Positions 60,996 through 64,000 of a stretch of 64,000 nt of DNA are shown here, piece by piece. This stretch comes from Moringa oleifera (taxonomy: Eukaryota > Streptophyta > Magnoliopsida > Brassicales > Moringaceae), in the NCBI GenBank assembly GCA_021397835.1, contig JAJFZO010000087.1:5332001-5396000 (forward strand), given 5' to 3'. The notes under the pieces were generated by a model, which was not told where the DNA came from, did not search any database, and was given only the letters and a program-made list of their open reading frames with translations. Position numbers and translations under genes: made by a program. Within the stretch, counting starts at the first letter, position 1, and every line of letters begins with the position of its first letter.

Positions 60996-61472
60996 CCTCC
61001 CACCTAATAGCTTGTTATATCTTTCTTGAGAACTTCCTCTTTTTCTATCGAACAGGTTTAATCACTGGGTCAATGCGTAACCTATAGACAGTTACTTTCA
61101 GCATGATCCCTAGCATGATTGCCACTGTCCATGCAAAAACATCAACGTTAGCTTGTAAAAATCTTACTAGGTAATCATGTTCTTATTATTTAAACTAGAG
61201 TATTTATTCTAATTTCGCATCTTTAAACCATAGTACATTTGTTTTTGGCCACCTTACTTAGAGATCATGTTTGATCTACATCAAGATATGCCTTCTCGTC
61301 ATAATGAGCAAGGTGTATCTCTTTTCCTCCCTGTTCGTTTTTTTGAGCCCCTCTTGGCTACATCCTCATCTTTCCCTATCTCCGTTCCTTCCTTTTTGTT
61401 TCGTCATTTTTCATCTCGTGACAAAGGCTGAACCTTAAACTCTTCCTCAGCCCTTGCGATTTTTAATAATTA

Positions 61473-61980
61473 TCATTGAACCTCCATTTCAATCTTATTA
61501 TCCTCTCCTTTATTAATGTACTTTTCTGCTCTAACTAATAGTTCCTTAAAGGTTTTAAGCATTTTTTTGCTTCGGGCATCGTGGAATGCTCCGACAAGTA
61601 TTCCTTCTTTTACTGTTGACACTGCAACAGACCGGTCCATGTTTTTTACCTTTAGGGTTGCCCTAATGAACCTTTTCATGTAGTTTCAGATGGACTCCCC
61701 CGGTTACCATTTCACCTAGAACAAACGAGCGGTCTCTTGTTTCTTTACCATGATACTCATAAAAAATCGTAGGAACATTCATCCAAGCAGCTCAAATGAG
61801 TTAATGAACCTAGCTTTGAGGGAGTTGTACCACTATCTTACTGCTTTTATCAATGTGACAGGGAATGCCCTGCATTTCATAATGTTTGAAAATCCTTGTA
61901 GGTTTGTCATGATAACAAACCTCTCTATGTGGTCTCAAGGATCCTCCAATCCATTAAACCTATCGATCTAAAGGGCTTTG
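61473..61980 (-). pseudogene. Gypsy gag remnant
   Basis: Minus-strand translation gives MKCRAFPVTL (about 61880-61850), then WYNSLKARFINSF (about 61832-61795), then, in 61679-61473, FIRATLKVKNMDRS and LKTFKELLVRAEKYI. The order matches the retrotransposon gag domain of Tat/Athila elements. Stop codons are present between blocks. Confidence 0.75.
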
Positions 61981-62794
61981 AACTTTACTTACATCGATTC
62001 TGTTGGAATTTCTAGCGACAATGGGCTTCCTGTAGCTTGTTAATACTTTCGATTATTAGGGTCTCCTTTGTTAAGTTAGCGATCCATCAAGATCTTCAGT
62101 GGCTTTTTTATTTTGTCCATTTCTTCTTTCGGGTGGTAAGACGTGTATGAGCATTCGTCTACCAATTTCTTTCCATTGGTATTCTTGGTCTATCATCGTT
62201 ATTTTTATTATCTAGGTCTAAATAATTTGGTGTTAGTTCTTCCCTGGTCTTTTAGAGGATCGGGGCAGGTGCTTGATGCACTAAAGGCCATGGATGATGG
62301 TGAGCTCTTCGGGATAGCAGTTGATGGACCCACACATTAAGTATGTTGATTATTTCGTCCATGTTGGCTGAGAGTGGCAAACGTATCCATTTGTGGTAAA
62401 TGGAACAGTAGAGGCCTCATAAAGGGAAAAATGGAGACCATGGACACTTGCGGATGCGATAGAGGTGGCAAAATGTGCAATAATGCTCCCACCATCGTAA
62501 CTGGGGGGGATATGGTTGTCTAAGAGATCATACCACCGAGGGTGGCTAGAAGGGATCATTGTAAAGTCACCATAGAGGTCAACAACAAAGGTAGGGGCGA
62601 CAAGACCATAAGGGGTCACACCAAGGTAAGAAGTAGGAATGGTTAACTAACTTAAGCCGATGTTGAAATAGTCATAACAAGGGCCTCTTAGTTATGCAGC
62701 ACTTAGCTAGTGGAATGGTGTGAAGAGGTTTTTCTTTATGGTTACTAAATGGTAGTCTTAAATAGCGACATTAAAGATCCTAATACAAAATGAT

Positions 62795-63361
62795 GATTGC
62801 CTAAAGAGAGAAAAATTGAATGCTTTAATTGCAAAGGAGGGCAATTAGGAGGAGGATGCAAAGGAAACACTTATCAGGGTGAATTCCTTTCAACTGCTAA
62901 ACATGATTACAACCAAGATTGCACACCCAAGGTTAATGTACATGCCAGTAAAGATTAGTAGAGTTGAAATGCTAGCATTGTTAGATACCAAGTGCTAAAA
63001 AAAGTTTTTTGGCAGAGAGAATGGTGGCAATGCTTAATTTAAAGCCTTCTTCAATCATAGTAAGGATAAAGATTGTGAACACGAAAGCTGAGTTGGTTCA
63101 AAGGGCAGCCATAATGACATTAGAATTGGGAGCCGACGAGGTGATGTCAAGCTTATGATCCTATCACTCGACGATTATGAGATGATTTTAAGATTGAATT
63201 TCTTTAAAGCAACAAAGGCCTTCTTGATGCCTCACATTGGTGGCTTAACGGTGATGAAGGAGGCATCACCTTGCTTCATTAAGACAATTAGTTGCTTAGG
63301 TTTGACAACTAAGAAAATGGGAACGAAATTGCAAGGCTTGAAGCAACTTAAGGCAAATTAG
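62795..63361 (+). pseudogene. Second gypsy element: zinc-knuckle end and retropepsin remnant
   Basis: Plus strand, opposite to the previous element. DCLKREKLNALIAKE (about 62796-62840) resembles the end of a gag zinc knuckle and linker. Then MYMPVKISRVEMLALLDTK (about 62938-62994) matches the retropepsin start, with the active-site DTG changed to DTK. Finally MILSLDDYEMILRLNFFKAT and MPHIGGLTVM (63155-63255) match the protease end. Frames are broken. RT is outside or lost. Confidence 0.65.
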
Positions 63362-64000
63362 AGCAAAAGAAAGAAGACTTCGACGATGATGACGAGTTCC
63401 CCAAATGGGGTGGTTTATTAGCCCCATGACCTGTAGGTTGGCAAATTCTTAGCATAAGCAGACCTTACCCTATGCCAAGCTACGGAATATGAAGCTGGGT
63501 ACGCAACAGCAAGGTGATATCAATAAACTGTGGGTGGCGTGGTGGCACAATAAAGGCATGGATGCTCATCGAGGACCCAACCTAAGCAATACCATGGGTA
63601 GTATCATGAGCAGGTGCTGGCACATAACTAGAGCTGTTCAAACGGAGTAACTAACTTGCCAAGGGTGTCTTGCAAGTCTTTTGATACATGGGTCATAAGA
63701 GATGGCTCGTAGAAATCAAACATGGTGCAAAGCACTTAGCAAATGGGTGAGCACTGCAAATAATGGACATTGGCTCACATTGACACTAAACAAGTGGGTA
63801 CGCAAGTACGAGGCACCTGAGGTGTGCTTGGATGGCTCAACCCATGCAGTTGGTAGCGGTTACCACTAGTTCAAGACAGTTGCGAAGAGTGGGACACTTG
63901 TCATGAAAAATTAAAGCCAAGGCTATTTGCAAGGCTAGATTTGTGTTAGTGGAACCACAATACACTAGGGCGATTGGGGGTGTTAACTGCCAATTTTTTT
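63362..64000. other. Retroelement-related tail of the window
   Basis: Non-coding in all frames, GC-richer than the genes' surroundings, with repeated words such as 'gcaaagcacttagcaaatggg'. The last bases (TGTTAACTGCC from 63979) could be the start of an LTR, but the window ends there. Confidence 0.3.

Larger units (their letters stand above)
58700..62650 (-). mobile_element. Ty3/gypsy (Tat-like) gag-pol region, degraded
   Basis: The minus-strand order from right to left is gag (about 61980-61473), protease region not clearly seen, reverse transcriptase (about 60995-60400), RNase H region (about 60400-60000, poorly preserved) and integrase (about 59960-58990). Gag-pol reads convergently with the antisense ORF at 56493-58245. 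Stops and frameshifts throughout. Confidence 0.8.

Noticed and set aside
1..64000. tRNA, rRNA or organelle-derived insertions
   Set aside because: No cloverleaf-like B-box/A-box pair, rRNA or plastid gene sequence was recognised on reading; a tRNAscan run would settle small cases.

Overview
The window is nuclear DNA of a flowering plant, most likely a woody eudicot; the species cannot be fixed from the sequence. It is AT-rich, its genes have GT-AG introns, and its protein families (CYP82 P450, TPS-a terpene synthase, plant F-box protein, FUT13, CC-NBS-LRR tail) and transposon families (Ty1/copia, Ty3/gypsy Tat type, CACTA, DUF1985/Ulp1 element, hAT and PIF/Harbinger MITEs) are those of plants.

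Four genes look intact. (1) A CYP82-family cytochrome P450 on the minus strand (2732-4403, two exons, 523 aa). (2) A one-exon F-box protein on the minus strand (14235-15383), probably with a 5'-UTR intron. (3) A seven-exon TPS-a sesquiterpene synthase on the plus strand (20521-23221, 560 aa) with all catalytic motifs. (4) An alpha-1,4-fucosyltransferase FUT13 on the minus strand (48592-52278, three exons, 415 aa).

Gene debris: one exon of the tRNA deaminase subunit TAD3 (13081-13460), a Pro-rich fragment (13681-13935), the 3' end of a CC-NBS-LRR resistance gene (26340-26561), a truncated second copy of the terpene synthase (31336-32009), and a third terpene-synthase promoter relic (24035-24110). 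The terpene synthase locus has therefore been duplicated at least twice, with one survivor. The CYP82 gene about 16 kb away makes a small terpenoid cluster possible but unproven.

Most of the rest is decayed transposon. 5.1-12.1 kb holds two degraded copia elements and a solo LTR. 18.8-20.3 kb holds a gypsy gag remnant and an LTR-like tract that ends just upstream of the terpene synthase. 24.8-26.3 kb holds a collapsed Tat-type gypsy fragment joined to the resistance-gene tail. 32.1-40.5 kb is a CACTA element with TNP2 transposase and Ulp1 remains. 41.9-47.1 kb is a second, DUF1985/Ulp1 element with arrays of a degenerate 22-bp repeat that switch orientation, and it carries a nested hAT MITE. 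54.25-54.74 kb is a Harbinger-type MITE. 55-62.6 kb is a Tat-type gypsy element with an antisense extra ORF, and 62.8-63.4 kb is an oppositely oriented gypsy protease fragment.

A dispersed repeat of about 1 kb occurs twice, inverted, at 75-1060 and 26955-27940, and matches nothing I recognise. I found no new defence or enzymatic system. The least explained structures are this repeat, the 22-bp repeat arrays, and the broken terpene synthase cluster.
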